From Methyloceanibacter sp. (GTDB taxonomy: Bacteria > Pseudomonadota > Alphaproteobacteria > Rhizobiales > Methyloligellaceae): DNA of 30,489 nt. Of the stretch, positions 8,623 to 17,047 are shown in pieces. The DNA is taken from assembly GCA_016649675.1 (NCBI GenBank), contig JAENXG010000007.1, positions 1-30,489 on the forward strand, written 5' to 3'. Within the stretch, counting starts at the first letter, position 1; the number at the start of each line of letters is the position of its first letter. The position numbers and the translations under genes were made by a program. The notes beneath the pieces were generated by a model that saw only the letters and a program-made list of their open reading frames with translations, was not told the origin of the DNA and ran no database searches.

Positions 8623-9875
8623 AGCCGCTCCAGCTTCGGCAGCTCGCCCACGAGCGGCCGGCAATAGGCATGGAACGCCGCGCTCACGTCGTTCGAGCCT
8701 GCGAGGAACTCGGCAGGCACATGCCGCGTGCGCCGCGCCACCGCCGATAAATCGGCGCGGGCGCATTCGCTTCTGTAGGCGTCAGGAAAATTGCTGGTGC
8801 GGATGATGATCACCGAGGCGCTGGCGTCGCCGCGTGCCGCAAGCTCTGCGGCATAGCGGCCGACGGCGTGCGCCTCTTCCGCATCGACCGGGGAGGGATG
8901 AGGCCAGCAGCGCTGGATATAGCCGAACGTATCGGCGCGGACGCGCGGGGCCTTGCCGCCTTGGGGCGTCAGCCCCGACTTGACGAGATCGGCGAGCCCG
9001 TCGCCGAGCGCACCAGAGCCGGACAGCTGCACATTGCCGTGGGCATCCACTTCGCCCGCCCCGCGCATCAGCTTCGGCCCGATTTCGGCGCCCGTGTCGT
9101 CGCGGATGCCTTCGCTGACCGCAACCTGGCAGCGCCCGAGCTTCGCATAAACCGCCTCGACGTCGGCGAGGAAGGCGTCGGTGGAGAAGGGCACTTCAGG
9201 CAGATAGATGAGATGCGGCGCGGGCCGGTCTGCAGGTGCTGCGCTATTGCTCGCCTGCCCGCGCGCAAGCGAAGCTGCGGCGGTGAGGAAGCCCGCGTTC
9301 CGCCCCATGATGACGTTGATCTTGATGCCGCCAAGGCTCGCATTGTCGAGCGCGTCCCCCATCAGCGCCAGCGTCACGTAGCGCGCGGCCGAGGGGAAGC
9401 CAGGCGTGTGGTCGTTCTCGAGAAGATCGTTGTCGATGGTCTTCGGCACATGGAAGCAGCGGAGTTCGTAGCCGGCGGCGGCCGCCTTCTCGCTGACGAT
9501 GCGGCAGGTGTCGGCCGAGTCGTTGCCGCCAATATAGAAAAAATAGCGGATGTCGTTCGCGCGGACGCCGTCGAGGATCCTCTGGCAATAGGCCTCGTCA
9601 GGCTTGTCGCGGGTCGAGCCGAGCGCGGCGGACGGCGTCCTGGCGATGGCGTCGAGCTTCGCCTTGTCGACCCCGGTGAGATCGAGAAGCCCGTCGGAGC
9701 CACTCTTCACGAGCCCGCGCACGCCGTGACGCATGCCGATTATGCGCTTCACTTGGCCTGTGGCGGCGAGGCCCGCCCGCAAGCCCTCGATGACGCCGGC
9801 GAGCGACTGATTGATGACGGCTGTCGGCCCTCCCGATTGGCCGATCGCTGCATTGCCGGAAGGAAGATCAGGCAC
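8619..9875 (-). CDS. 6-phosphofructokinase, pyrophosphate-type
   Basis: Phosphorylates fructose 6-phosphate, or runs in reverse, in glycolysis/gluconeogenesis. The 418-residue protein shows 'GQSGGPTAVIN' (12-22), 'GGNDS' (116-120) and 'PKTIDND' (144-150). The Asp of GGND and the Lys of PKTIDND are the residues that mark PPi-dependent enzymes; ATP-dependent ones have Gly at both places. The start is GTG at 9875 with GAGGGG about 8 bases upstream. It lies 80 nt after egtD on the same strand and might be read through from the egtBD operon. PPi use is inferred from residues, not shown. Confidence 0.9.
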   Translation of the reverse strand: MPDLPSGNAAIGQSGGPTAVINQSLAGVIEGLRAGLAATGQVKRIIGMRHGVRGLVKSGSDGLLDLTGVDKAKLDAIARTPSAALGSTRDKPDEAYCQRILDGVRANDIRYFFYIGGNDSADTCRIVSEKAAAAGYELRCFHVPKTIDNDLLENDHTPGFPSAARYVTLALMGDALDNASLGGIKINVIMGRNAGFLTAAASLARGQASNSAAPADRPAPHLIYLPEVPFSTDAFLADVEAVYAKLGRCQVAVSEGIRDDTGAEIGPKLMRGAGEVDAHGNVQLSGSGALGDGLADLVKSGLTPQGGKAPRVRADTFGYIQRCWPHPSPVDAEEAHAVGRYAAELAARGDASASVIIIRTSNFPDAYRSECARADLSAVARRTRHVPAEFLAGSNDVSAAFHAYCRPLVGELPKLERL

Positions 9876-9955
9876 GCTCTCACCCCTCTATTCGCGCGTG
9901 GGCGAGAATGCCCCGAGGTACTGCAACCTGGCAAGCTTCCCCATCGGGGGGCGGG

Positions 9956-10954
9956 CTAGAGGCGCAGGAGATGCAGGCTGAAGAGCTGGTCGGGGTCGGT
10001 CCAGGCCTTCACTGGGCGCCAGCCTGAGACGCGCGCCAGCGCCTGGAACTCGGCCACCGTGTATTTATGCGAATTCTCGGTGTGAATGCGCTCGCCCTCG
10101 GCAAAGGCGAAGGCACGGCCCTGCACGCGCACGGTCTGCTCGGCAAGGCTCACGAGATACATCTCGATGCGGCCTTGCCGCTCGTTGTAGACGGCGTCAT
10201 GGGCGAAGCAGGACAGGTCGAAATCGCCGTCAAGCTCGCGATTGATGCGGACGAGCAGATTGAGATTGAAGGCGGCCGTGACGCCGCGCCGGTCGTTATA
10301 GGCGGGGATGAGAATCGAGACGGGCTTTTTGAGATCGACGCCGATGAGAAAGGCGCTGCCTTTACCGAGCAGCCGCGCGGCATTGGCAAGAAAGGCTTCC
10401 GCCTCGGCGTGACCGAGATTGCCGATGGTCGAGCCTGAGAAGAAGCCGAGCTTGCGGCGCCTCTGTGCAGCTCTGGGCAGCGAGCGCGTCTTGGTGAAGT
10501 CGGCGATCAGCGGCAGGATGGTGAGCCCCTCATGCTGCTCGGAGAGCCATGTGGCGGCCTCTTTCAGGCTCTCGGCGGCAATGTCGATGGGGATGTAAAC
10601 GGGGACCTCGCCGAGCGCGCCGACCAGGAGGCTCGTCTTGCGGCTCGATCCCGATCCGAACTCGATGAGGACGCGGCCCGCGCCCACCAGCCCCGCGATC
10701 TCGCCACGATGGGTCTCGAGCAACTGCGTCTCGGCGCGGGTCGGGTAGTACTCGTCGAGCTTGGTGATCTCCTCGAACAGCTCCGAGCCCACCGCGTCAT
10801 AGAAGAACCGGCAGGGGATGCTGCGCTCTTTGCGCGCGAGGCCGGACAGCACGGCCTCGGCGAAATCGTCGCGGACGGCATCGTGCTTGGCGCGCGCGGC
10901 CTCCGCAGGAGCAGGCTGGCCCGCAGGCAGCTGAAGCGAGACATCGCCCTCCAT
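9956..10954 (-). CDS. egtD: L-histidine N-alpha-methyltransferase (ergothioneine synthesis)
   Basis: Makes hercynine (N-alpha-trimethylhistidine) from histidine with three S-adenosylmethionine molecules, the first step of ergothioneine synthesis. The 332-residue protein carries 'RFFYDAVGSELFEEIT' (49-64) and 'DEYYPTRAE' (67-75) of the DUF2260/EgtD family, the SAM-binding 'EFGSGSSRKT' (98-107), and 'GSTIGN' further on. It starts at an ATG that overlaps the egtB stop as TAATG, so the two are translationally coupled. No egtC or egtE homologue is seen nearby, as is common where EgtB uses another sulfur route or unlinked lyases complete the path. Confidence 0.93.
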   Translation of the reverse strand: MEGDVSLQLPAGQPAPAEAARAKHDAVRDDFAEAVLSGLARKERSIPCRFFYDAVGSELFEEITKLDEYYPTRAETQLLETHRGEIAGLVGAGRVLIEFGSGSSRKTSLLVGALGEVPVYIPIDIAAESLKEAATWLSEQHEGLTILPLIADFTKTRSLPRAAQRRRKLGFFSGSTIGNLGHAEAEAFLANAARLLGKGSAFLIGVDLKKPVSILIPAYNDRRGVTAAFNLNLLVRINRELDGDFDLSCFAHDAVYNERQGRIEMYLVSLAEQTVRVQGRAFAFAEGERIHTENSHKYTVAEFQALARVSGWRPVKAWTDPDQLFSLHLLRL

Positions 10955-12246
10955 TACGCCTCACAGGCGAGGCGCAGGCCCATGAACTGCCAGCGCTGAT
11001 GGGGGTAGAAGAAGTTGCGGTAGGTCCGCCGCACATGGCCGTCAGGCGTGGCGCAGGAGCCGCCCCTGAGCACGAACTGATTGCACATGAACTTGCCGTT
11101 GTACTCGCCCACCGCGCCGGGCGCGGCCTTGAAGCCGGGATAAGGGAGATAGGCACTTCCCGTCCATTCCCAGACATCGCCGAACATCTGCTGCAGCCCG
11201 ACGCTAGGGCTAGCCGGCATCGGTCGCAAATGCCCCTCGCCGAGCGTGCGGCCCTGGAGCGGAACGCTCGCCGCCGCCACCTCCCATTCGAACTCCGTGG
11301 GCAGGCGGTATCCGGCCCAGCGGGCGAAGGCGTCGGCCTCGCAATAACTGACATGGGTGACGGGAGCGGCGGGGTCGACGGGGCGGAAGCCGTTGAGGCT
11401 CATCTGCAGGTAGCCGCCTTCGGCCGCCTCGAAATAGAGCGGCCCCTGCCAGTCCTGGCTCTGCACCATGTTCCAGCCGTCGGCGAGCCAGAGCGTGGGC
11501 GTGCGGTAGCCGCCGTCCTCGATGAACTCGATCCATTCTTCATTGGTCACGCAGCGGGTGGCCAGCTTGAAGGGACGGAGCAGCACCTCGTGGCGCGGTC
11601 CCTCGTTGTCGTAAGCGAAGGCCGCCCCCTCATGGCCCACATCGAAAATGCCGCCGTCGAAGGAGACGAAAGAGAGTGGCGCTGCCTCGCTCCCGCCGAC
11701 GCCAGGGCCCGCCTGCCGGTAGGCGGGCTTGAGCGGCCCGGAAGCGAACAGGCTCAGAATGTCGGTGAGCAGAAGCTCCTGATGCTGCTGCTCGTGATTG
11801 ATGCCGAGCTCGACCAGCTCCGCCGCCTCTGGCGCCAGCGCCTGGTCCAACAGACGGTCGAGCGCCTCATCGACTGAAGCGCGATAGGTGCGCACCTCTT
11901 CGCCCGAAGGCCGCGTGAGCAGTCCGCGCTTCGGCCGCGGGTGGCGCGGGCCGACGCTCTCGTAATAGGAATTGAAGCAGTACTCATAGCGCTCGTCGAA
12001 CACGCGGAAGCCCGGCAGGAAGCGCTTCAGTACGAAGGCCTCGAAGAACCACGTGGTGTGGGCGAGATGCCACTTGGTCGGGCTCGCATCGTCCATCGCC
12101 TGGACGACCTGGTCCTCGTCGCTCAAGGGGCTTGCCAGCTCGGTGGAAAGCGCCCTCGTCTCGATCAGGCGATCGCGTAGCGATGCGGATTTTGATTCGG
12201 TCTTGGGCTGAGGCTTGGCGAGGGCGGCATTCCTGAGGCTCATCAT
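10954..12246 (-). CDS. egtB: ergothioneine sulfoxide synthase
   Basis: Iron enzyme that joins hercynine to a thiol donor with O2 to give the sulfoxide intermediate of ergothioneine. The 430-residue protein has an N-terminal DinB-like domain with the iron-ligand pattern: His63 in 'LAHTTWFFE', and His151 and His155 in 'HEQQHQE'. A C-terminal formylglycine-generating-enzyme-like (sulfatase-modifying) domain follows from about residue 190 and contains 'RLPTEFEWEVAA', 'DVWEWTGSAY' and 'RGGSCATP'. Two tandem ATGs (12246 and 12243) follow GAGGGAG. It is the first gene of egtB-egtD and divergent from the mmcB-like gene across 96 bases, where I cannot identify a confident promoter. Confidence 0.93.
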   Translation of the reverse strand: MMSLRNAALAKPQPKTESKSASLRDRLIETRALSTELASPLSDEDQVVQAMDDASPTKWHLAHTTWFFEAFVLKRFLPGFRVFDERYEYCFNSYYESVGPRHPRPKRGLLTRPSGEEVRTYRASVDEALDRLLDQALAPEAAELVELGINHEQQHQELLLTDILSLFASGPLKPAYRQAGPGVGGSEAAPLSFVSFDGGIFDVGHEGAAFAYDNEGPRHEVLLRPFKLATRCVTNEEWIEFIEDGGYRTPTLWLADGWNMVQSQDWQGPLYFEAAEGGYLQMSLNGFRPVDPAAPVTHVSYCEADAFARWAGYRLPTEFEWEVAAASVPLQGRTLGEGHLRPMPASPSVGLQQMFGDVWEWTGSAYLPYPGFKAAPGAVGEYNGKFMCNQFVLRGGSCATPDGHVRRTYRNFFYPHQRWQFMGLRLACEA

Positions 12247-12342
12247 CGCTCCCTCGGTTGCTCGAAAAAGCCCGGATCCGCCGAGCCGACCTCACGCCGA
12301 GCACTAGAACGCGAGATTTAGCACCTTGTTCCGCCGCGCGAA

Positions 12343-12885
12343 ATGCTTAACCATGCACAACTCTGTGAGGGGGATTTGATTTCGCTGGAGTCTTCAGTGC
12401 TGGAAACTGATACCGATCAGAGCGACCCGCTCTTGCCCTTCGACGGAAGGCAGTCGGAGGTCGCCGCCGAGCTGCAGCGTGGCGTCTGCCGGGCCTTCCG
12501 CTCGCGCGGCCATTCGGTGGTCACCGAGCTTTCCCTTGCCAGTGGCCGGCGCGCCGACGTGGTGGCGCTGTCGCCGGGGGGCGACGTGGTGATCATCGAG
12601 ATCAAGTCCTGCCTTCTCGATTACCGCAGCGACGGGAAGTGGCAGGACTACCTCTCCTATTGCGACCGCTTGTATTTTGCCGTGACGGCGGATTTCCCCC
12701 GCGAGGTCATACCGGATGCGGCAGGGCTCATCCTCGCCGACCGCTATGGCGCCGAGTTGATGCGCGAGCCCGCCGAGGAGCGGCTCCCGGCAGCGCGTCG
12801 CAAGGCCATGACGCTCTGCTTTGCCCGCGCCGCGGCGCTGAGGCTTCAGCGTCACCTCGATTCCGCCTGCGGATTTGAGATTTAG
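12343..12885 (+). CDS. mmcB: MmcB-like DNA repair protein, PD-(D/E)xK nuclease fold
   Basis: Resembles the MmcB family of alphaproteobacteria, described as LexA/damage-linked DNA repair proteins with a restriction-nuclease-like fold. Counting from the ATG at 12343, 'GRRADVVALSPGGDVVIIEIKSC' style spacing gives Asp72, Glu86 and Lys88 as a PD-(D/E)xK active site. 'KWQDYLSYCDRLYFAV' after it is also typical. The start is uncertain: a GTG at 12397 has TGGAG six bases upstream and would give 162 residues, nearer the family length than 180. It is convergent with the redox response regulator, with a twin-hairpin repeat between them. Confidence 0.83.
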   Translation: MLNHAQLCEGDLISLESSVLETDTDQSDPLLPFDGRQSEVAAELQRGVCRAFRSRGHSVVTELSLASGRRADVVALSPGGDVVIIEIKSCLLDYRSDGKWQDYLSYCDRLYFAVTADFPREVIPDAAGLILADRYGAELMREPAEERLPAARRKAMTLCFARAAALRLQRHLDSACGFEI

Positions 12886-12905
12886 GCTGAAGCCTCTCTC
12901 CCGTC

Positions 12906-12959
12906 ATGGCCGGGCTTGTCCCGGCCATCCACGCAAATGCCCGGCACGAGGCCGGGCAT
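12906..12959. repeat. REP-like twin palindrome between convergent genes
   Basis: Two perfect hairpins lie side by side. The first (12906-12928) has 9-base arms ATGGCCGGG and CCCGGCCAT around a 5-base loop. The second (12937-12959) has 9-base arms ATGCCCGGC and GCCGGGCAT around a 5-base loop. Extragenic palindromes with this core are abundant in Rhizobiales genomes (from general knowledge; no search was possible). The position between the converging mmcB and actR ends suggests a role in transcript ending or mRNA protection, although no T tract follows either hairpin. Confidence 0.85.
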
Positions 12960-12985
12960 GGCGAAAAATTGGGAAAGACGAAGAG

Positions 12986-13561
12986 CTACTTCGGGGCGCG
13001 CTTGGCGAGAATGCGCTGCAGCGTGCGACGGTGCATGTTGAGGCGACGCGCCGTCTCCGAGACGTTACGGCCACACAGCTCGTAGACCCGCTGGATGTGC
13101 TCCCACCGCACCCTGTCGGCCGACATCGGGTTTTCCGGCGGCGGCGCCTTGGCGGTGGTGGACGCGACGAGCGCGTTATAAACGTCGTCGGCGTCGGCGG
13201 GCTTGGCAAGATAATCGACGGCGCCGAGCTTCACCGCGGTGACGGCAGTGGCGATATTGCCGTAGCCCGTGAGCACCACGGCGCGCGAATCGGGGCGCAC
13301 ATCTTTCAGCGCGGCGATCACGTCGATGCCGTTGCCGTCCTCGAGACGCATGTCGACCACGGCGAAGGCCGGCGGCCGGCGTCGAAGCGACGACAGCCCA
13401 TCCTCGACCGAGGCTGCTGCCTCGACCTCAAAGCCGCGCGTCTCCATGGCGCGGGCAAGCCGCGCGAGGAAGGCGCGATCGTCGTCGACGATTAGAAGCG
13501 TGTTGTCGTCCGGAACACCAAAGCCGCCGAGCGGCGGGGACGAGATCTGTCGAGCTTCCAT
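12986..13561 (-). CDS. actR: ActR/PrrA/RegA-type redox response regulator
   Basis: DNA-binding regulator that, with its sensor kinase, controls respiration, carbon and nitrogen fixation and acid or redox responses in alphaproteobacteria. The receiver domain has the acidic cluster Asp26-Asp28, phospho-acceptor Asp70 in 'VVDMRLEDGNG', Thr98 and Lys120. A proline-rich linker (about 136-145) leads to a FIS-type helix-turn-helix (149-191) containing 'CGRNVSETARRLNMHRRTLQ', the strongly conserved RegA-family recognition region. The ATG at 13561 has GGAGAG eight bases upstream. The length of 191 is normal. The kinase gene lies upstream on the same strand, separated by 315 nt. Confidence 0.93.
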   Translation of the reverse strand: MEARQISSPPLGGFGVPDDNTLLIVDDDRAFLARLARAMETRGFEVEAAASVEDGLSSLRRRPPAFAVVDMRLEDGNGIDVIAALKDVRPDSRAVVLTGYGNIATAVTAVKLGAVDYLAKPADADDVYNALVASTTAKAPPPENPMSADRVRWEHIQRVYELCGRNVSETARRLNMHRRTLQRILAKRAPK

Positions 13562-13876
13562 ATTCGAGCTCTCCTAATGGCGCCTCTACAGCCCAACCCC
13601 CTCTAGGCTAAGCTCCCGCACGATAGAGGGATTCTCTTCAATAGGTCTGCGACGCGATGCCGTAGAGCTATGCGCTTTTGCGCCGTCCAGCAAGGATACC
13701 AAGGTAGGGGGTCCGTGAGGGGAAGCGGCCGTCACGTGCGGCGTTGCCGCTTTATGGCTGCAGCTTGAAGTCCTTGCTGCGGGCGGCTTCTCGGCGTCAG
13801 TTGCGATCTCGGGGAAGGACCGAAGCGTGCCGCTTCCAGGCCGACATGATTACCCAAATTTAATGTAAGCGCACTG
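13562..13876. other. 315-nt gap between the sensor and regulator genes
   Basis: No convincing gene is seen. A 61-codon frame in the minus direction (13917-13732) overlaps the kinase end and has no homology I recognise. One inverted repeat with 7-base arms, AAGCGGC (13723-13729) and GCCGCTT (13746-13752), surrounds CACGTG and could act as an operator or a weak terminator. The gap probably contains a promoter that drives the regulator separately from the kinase, but no clear -35/-10 pair stands out. Confidence 0.4.
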
Positions 13877-15280
13877 TCAGAAAGCGGATTCTGACCTGAA
13901 CTCAGGCTTCTCCGCAACCTGCTCGAACTTCGCCCTTGGCCAAATCACCGTGACCACGGCGCCGTCCAGGGGTTGCGCCTTGTTGGCAAGCTCGAGCCTC
14001 GCGCCCGAGCGCTCGAGCAGCGTCTTGGCGATGAAGAAGCCGAGGCCCATGCCGATATGCTCGTCACGTTCCTCCTGCCGCCAGTTTTGGCCTGGCCGCG
14101 TGGTGACGAAGGGCTCGCCGAGCTGCTCCAGCACATGGGGCGGAAAGCCCGCGCCGTCATCGGCAATGACGATCTTGACTTCGTCTCCCGACCAGCGCGC
14201 CTCGACCTCGACCTTGTTCGCGGCAAAATCGACGGCGTTCTCGACGAGATTGCCGAGCCCGTAGAGGACGCCCGGATTGCGTTGGGCCACGGGCTCCTGC
14301 GCTGCCGCGCTGCCGGGCGTCACGCCTTGCGCCGGACCGGTCGTGACCTCGATCGGCCCCGCGACGAGGCGGTGCGGGGAAACCACCTCCTCGATCAGGT
14401 GGCTCACCGGGAGGCGTGACACGATGATGTCGAGCTGCTCGCCCCGCCCGGCAAGCTCGGCCAGTATCTCGCGGCAGCGCTCGGCCTGTGCCCGCAACAG
14501 GACCACGTCATCGAAATGAGGATCGGTCGGCTTGGCGTCGCGCATCAGCTCCTTGCTGACGACCGCGATGGTCGCCAGCGGCGTGCCGAGCCCATGCGCC
14601 GCCGCCGCCGCCAGGCCATCGAGCGCCGAAAGCTTTTGCTCGCGGGCAAGCACCATCTCGGCCGCCGCCAACGCCTCCGCCATGCGCCGCGCTTCCTCTG
14701 CCGTGCGCCAGGAGTAGAAGCCGATGAAGAGGATGCCCGACACGAGCGCCGCCCAGACCCCCATCACATAGGGGAAGGGTAAGAGCAGGTTCGCATGATG
14801 AAACCAGGGGAGGGGGTGATGAAAGCTCGTGAGGATGGTCGCCGAGGCAATGGCAAGCGCGCCGAGCGCCGCCGTGATGCTGATCGGCAAGGTGGAGGCC
14901 GACACCGTGACCGGCGCGATGAGCAGGAAGGCGAACGGGTTTTCCAGCCCGCCGGTCAGATAGAGAAGGGCCCCAAGCTGCAATATGTCGTAGCCGAGCA
15001 TGCCGAAGGCATAGGTGCTCTTGAGCCGCTGGCTCGCCGGATAGCGGATGCGCAGCGCGACATTGATCCAGGCCGAGAGCGCGATCACCCCGAGGCAGCC
15101 GCCGATCGGCAGATCGATGCCGAGCACCCAATAGGCGCCGGTCACGGTCAGGGTCTGGCCCATCACCGCGAGCCAGCGCAAGCGGACGATGGTCTGCAGC
15201 CGCAATCGGCTCTCGCCTTGCCGGAACCATTCCGGCACCGTCGCGCGGCGGAAGGTTTGACTATTGTCCAGGGCAGCCAT
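13877..15280 (-). CDS. actS: ActS/PrrB/RegB-type redox-sensing histidine kinase
   Basis: Membrane sensor kinase that phosphorylates the ActR/RegA regulator according to the redox state of the respiratory chain. The 467-residue protein has about six membrane segments (roughly 30-185) including the ubiquinone-linked signature 'GGLENPFAFLLIAPVTVSA' (110-128). The phospho-accepting His229 lies in 'AAAHGLGTPLATIA'. The redox-box Cys269 in 'QAERCREIL' sits 40 residues later, the same spacing as His225 and Cys265 of Rhodobacter RegB. N, G1 and G2 boxes follow ('NLVENAVDFA', 'DDGAGFPP', 'GMGLGFFIAK'). The residue after His229 is Gly where I expect Glu. The ATG at 15280 has no Shine-Dalgarno sequence. 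The divergent ABC-Sco operon starts within 64 bases. Confidence 0.92.
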   Translation of the reverse strand: MAALDNSQTFRRATVPEWFRQGESRLRLQTIVRLRWLAVMGQTLTVTGAYWVLGIDLPIGGCLGVIALSAWINVALRIRYPASQRLKSTYAFGMLGYDILQLGALLYLTGGLENPFAFLLIAPVTVSASTLPISITAALGALAIASATILTSFHHPLPWFHHANLLLPFPYVMGVWAALVSGILFIGFYSWRTAEEARRMAEALAAAEMVLAREQKLSALDGLAAAAAHGLGTPLATIAVVSKELMRDAKPTDPHFDDVVLLRAQAERCREILAELAGRGEQLDIIVSRLPVSHLIEEVVSPHRLVAGPIEVTTGPAQGVTPGSAAAQEPVAQRNPGVLYGLGNLVENAVDFAANKVEVEARWSGDEVKIVIADDGAGFPPHVLEQLGEPFVTTRPGQNWRQEERDEHIGMGLGFFIAKTLLERSGARLELANKAQPLDGAVVTVIWPRAKFEQVAEKPEFRSESAF

Positions 15281-15344
15281 AGGTGAAGTCTAGCACGGGG
15301 TATTGGGCCATAATTCCGACAAAGCGGACACGCAGCGCAAGGTC

Positions 15345-16193
15345 ATGGACGAGAGAGTTACCAGTTTGGGTGGCGAGCCCGGCACGGGCGATGAGGATGC
15401 AAGCGTCGTAGGCGCGAGCGCCCCCGTGGCGGTGCGCGACCTCACCAAGACCTACGGCGCCATCACCGCGGTCGACCATATCAGCTTCGAGCTCGAGCCT
15501 GGCACGACGGTCGCTCTGCTCGGCGGCAACGGTGCCGGCAAGACCACGACCATCGCCATGCTGCTCGGCCTGGTGATGCCGACCTCGGGCGAGGTCAAGG
15601 TGTTCGGCGCCGATATCAGCCGGAACCGTGGCGCGGTGGCGCAGCGGCTGAATTTCCAAAGCCCTTACGTCGACCTGCCGGCCCGGCTGACGGTCAGGCA
15701 GAACCTCACCGTCTATGCCGGCCTTTACGGCGTCGCCAATGTGGTTGAGCGCATCGCCTATGTCGCCGAGGACTTGCAGATCACGCCCTTGCTCGATCGC
15801 CCAACCGGCAAGTTGTCGGCCGGCCAGAAGACGCGCGTGGGTCTCGCCAAGGCGCTGCTCAATGCGCCTGAGCTGTTGCTGCTCGACGAGCCCACGGCCT
15901 CGCTCGATCCCGACACCGCCGACTGGATCAGGCACAAGCTCAGGCAATACGCGAAAAGCCGCGGCGCCACGCTTCTCCTCGCCTCGCACAACATGGCAGA
16001 GGTCGAGCGGCTGGCCGATCGCATCATCCTGCTCGACGCCGGCCGCATCATCGAGGACGGGACGCCCGCTGCGCTGATCAAGACCTATGGCCGAGAGACG
16101 CTTGAAGAGGTGTTTCTCGATGTGGTGCGCGGCCGCTCGCGCGCCTCCGAGAGGGCGGAAGAAGACGCGGCCCCGGCCCGGAGAGCCTCATGA
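15345..16193 (+). CDS. ABC transporter ATP-binding protein
   Basis: Cytoplasmic ATPase of an ABC-2 type exporter, 282 residues from the ATG at 15345. Walker A 'GGNGAGKT' (60-67), Q-loop Gln105, signature 'LSAGQ' (157-161), Walker B 'LLLLDEP' (177-183) and switch His215 are all intact. The C-terminal 'YGRETLEEVFLDVVRG' is typical of ATPases that pair with ABC-2 permeases such as the one that follows. An in-frame TTG at 15303 would add 14 residues; neither start has an ideal ribosome-binding site (AAGG lies 3 bases before 15345). It is the first gene of a three-gene operon with the permease (4-base ATGA overlap) and Sco. The substrate is not predictable. Confidence 0.9.
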   Translation: MDERVTSLGGEPGTGDEDASVVGASAPVAVRDLTKTYGAITAVDHISFELEPGTTVALLGGNGAGKTTTIAMLLGLVMPTSGEVKVFGADISRNRGAVAQRLNFQSPYVDLPARLTVRQNLTVYAGLYGVANVVERIAYVAEDLQITPLLDRPTGKLSAGQKTRVGLAKALLNAPELLLLDEPTASLDPDTADWIRHKLRQYAKSRGATLLLASHNMAEVERLADRIILLDAGRIIEDGTPAALIKTYGRETLEEVFLDVVRGRSRASERAEEDAAPARRAS

Positions 16194-17047
16194 GCACGAC
16201 CCGCGCAACTGAGAGCGGCGCCGAGCCCATCCTCTTGCCGCCCACCGGTCCTGCCGCCTCGCTTCGCCGCATCGGAGCGCTGGTGAAGCGCTACACGTAT
16301 CTGTTGCGGAGCTCGGGCGTGAGGCTGGTCGAGCTCATCTATTGGCCGTTCCTGCAGATGCTCACCTGGGGCTACCTGCAGAAATATCTGGCCGGGACCA
16401 CGAGCCCTCTGGCGCAAGCCGCCGGCGTCTTGATCGGCGCGGTGCTGCTCTGGGATATTCTGTTCCGCTCCAATATCGGCTTCTCCACCACCTTCATCGA
16501 GGAGATGTGGTCGCGCAATCTCGGCAATCTCCTGACGAGCCCGCTTCGTCCGTATGAGCTTGTCGCCGCGTTGAGCCTATGGAGCGTGATGCGGCTCGGC
16601 GTGAGCATGGTCCCGGTCGCCGTCGCCGCCTATTTCATCTTCGGCTTCAACCTGCTCGATCTCGGGCTGCCGCTCGTGGCCTTCTTCGCCGTGCTCGTGC
16701 TGACCAGCTGGTCGCTGGGCTTGATCTCCGCCGGCGTCATCCTGCGCTATGGCTTGGGCGCGGAAGAGCTCGCCTGGTCGCTCGCCTTCCTGCTCCTGCC
16801 GCTCTGCTGCGTCTACTATCCGGTGTCGGTCTTGCCCGATTGGCTGAAGCCGGTGGCGCTGGCGCTCCCTCCCACCCATGTGTTCGAGGGCATGCGCTCG
16901 ATCCTCCTCCATGGCACGTTCGACCCGACCGAGCTGTGGTGGGCGGTCTCGCTGAATGCGGTCTACCTGGCGGTGGGCTATGTGACGTTCAGCCGGTTCC
17001 TTGAGAGCGCGCGGGTCAACGGGACGCTTCTGCAGCTGGGCGAATAG
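16190..17047 (+). CDS. ABC-2 type transporter permease
   Basis: A 285-residue membrane protein with six hydrophobic segments, the partner of the preceding ATPase with which it shares an ATGA overlap. Sequence elements such as 'VELIYWPFLQMLTWGYLQKY', 'NLLTSPLRPYELVAAL' and 'LPDWLKPVALALPPTHVFEG' fit the ABC-2 export permease family (drug, polysaccharide or copper-maturation exporters). The short cytoplasmic N-terminus (about 45 residues) is not a signal peptide. The Sco gene starts immediately after its stop, so a link to cytochrome oxidase or copper handling is possible but only inferred from position. Confidence 0.88.
   Translation: MSTTRATESGAEPILLPPTGPAASLRRIGALVKRYTYLLRSSGVRLVELIYWPFLQMLTWGYLQKYLAGTTSPLAQAAGVLIGAVLLWDILFRSNIGFSTTFIEEMWSRNLGNLLTSPLRPYELVAALSLWSVMRLGVSMVPVAVAAYFIFGFNLLDLGLPLVAFFAVLVLTSWSLGLISAGVILRYGLGAEELAWSLAFLLLPLCCVYYPVSVLPDWLKPVALALPPTHVFEGMRSILLHGTFDPTELWWAVSLNAVYLAVGYVTFSRFLESARVNGTLLQLGE

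Noticed and set aside
8868..9959. Plus-strand frame of 363 codons
   Set aside because: It is the shadow of the phosphofructokinase gene, with no recognisable motifs.
13732..13917. Small minus-strand frame between the kinase and regulator genes
   Set aside because: It overlaps the kinase end, has no ribosome-binding site and no recognisable product.
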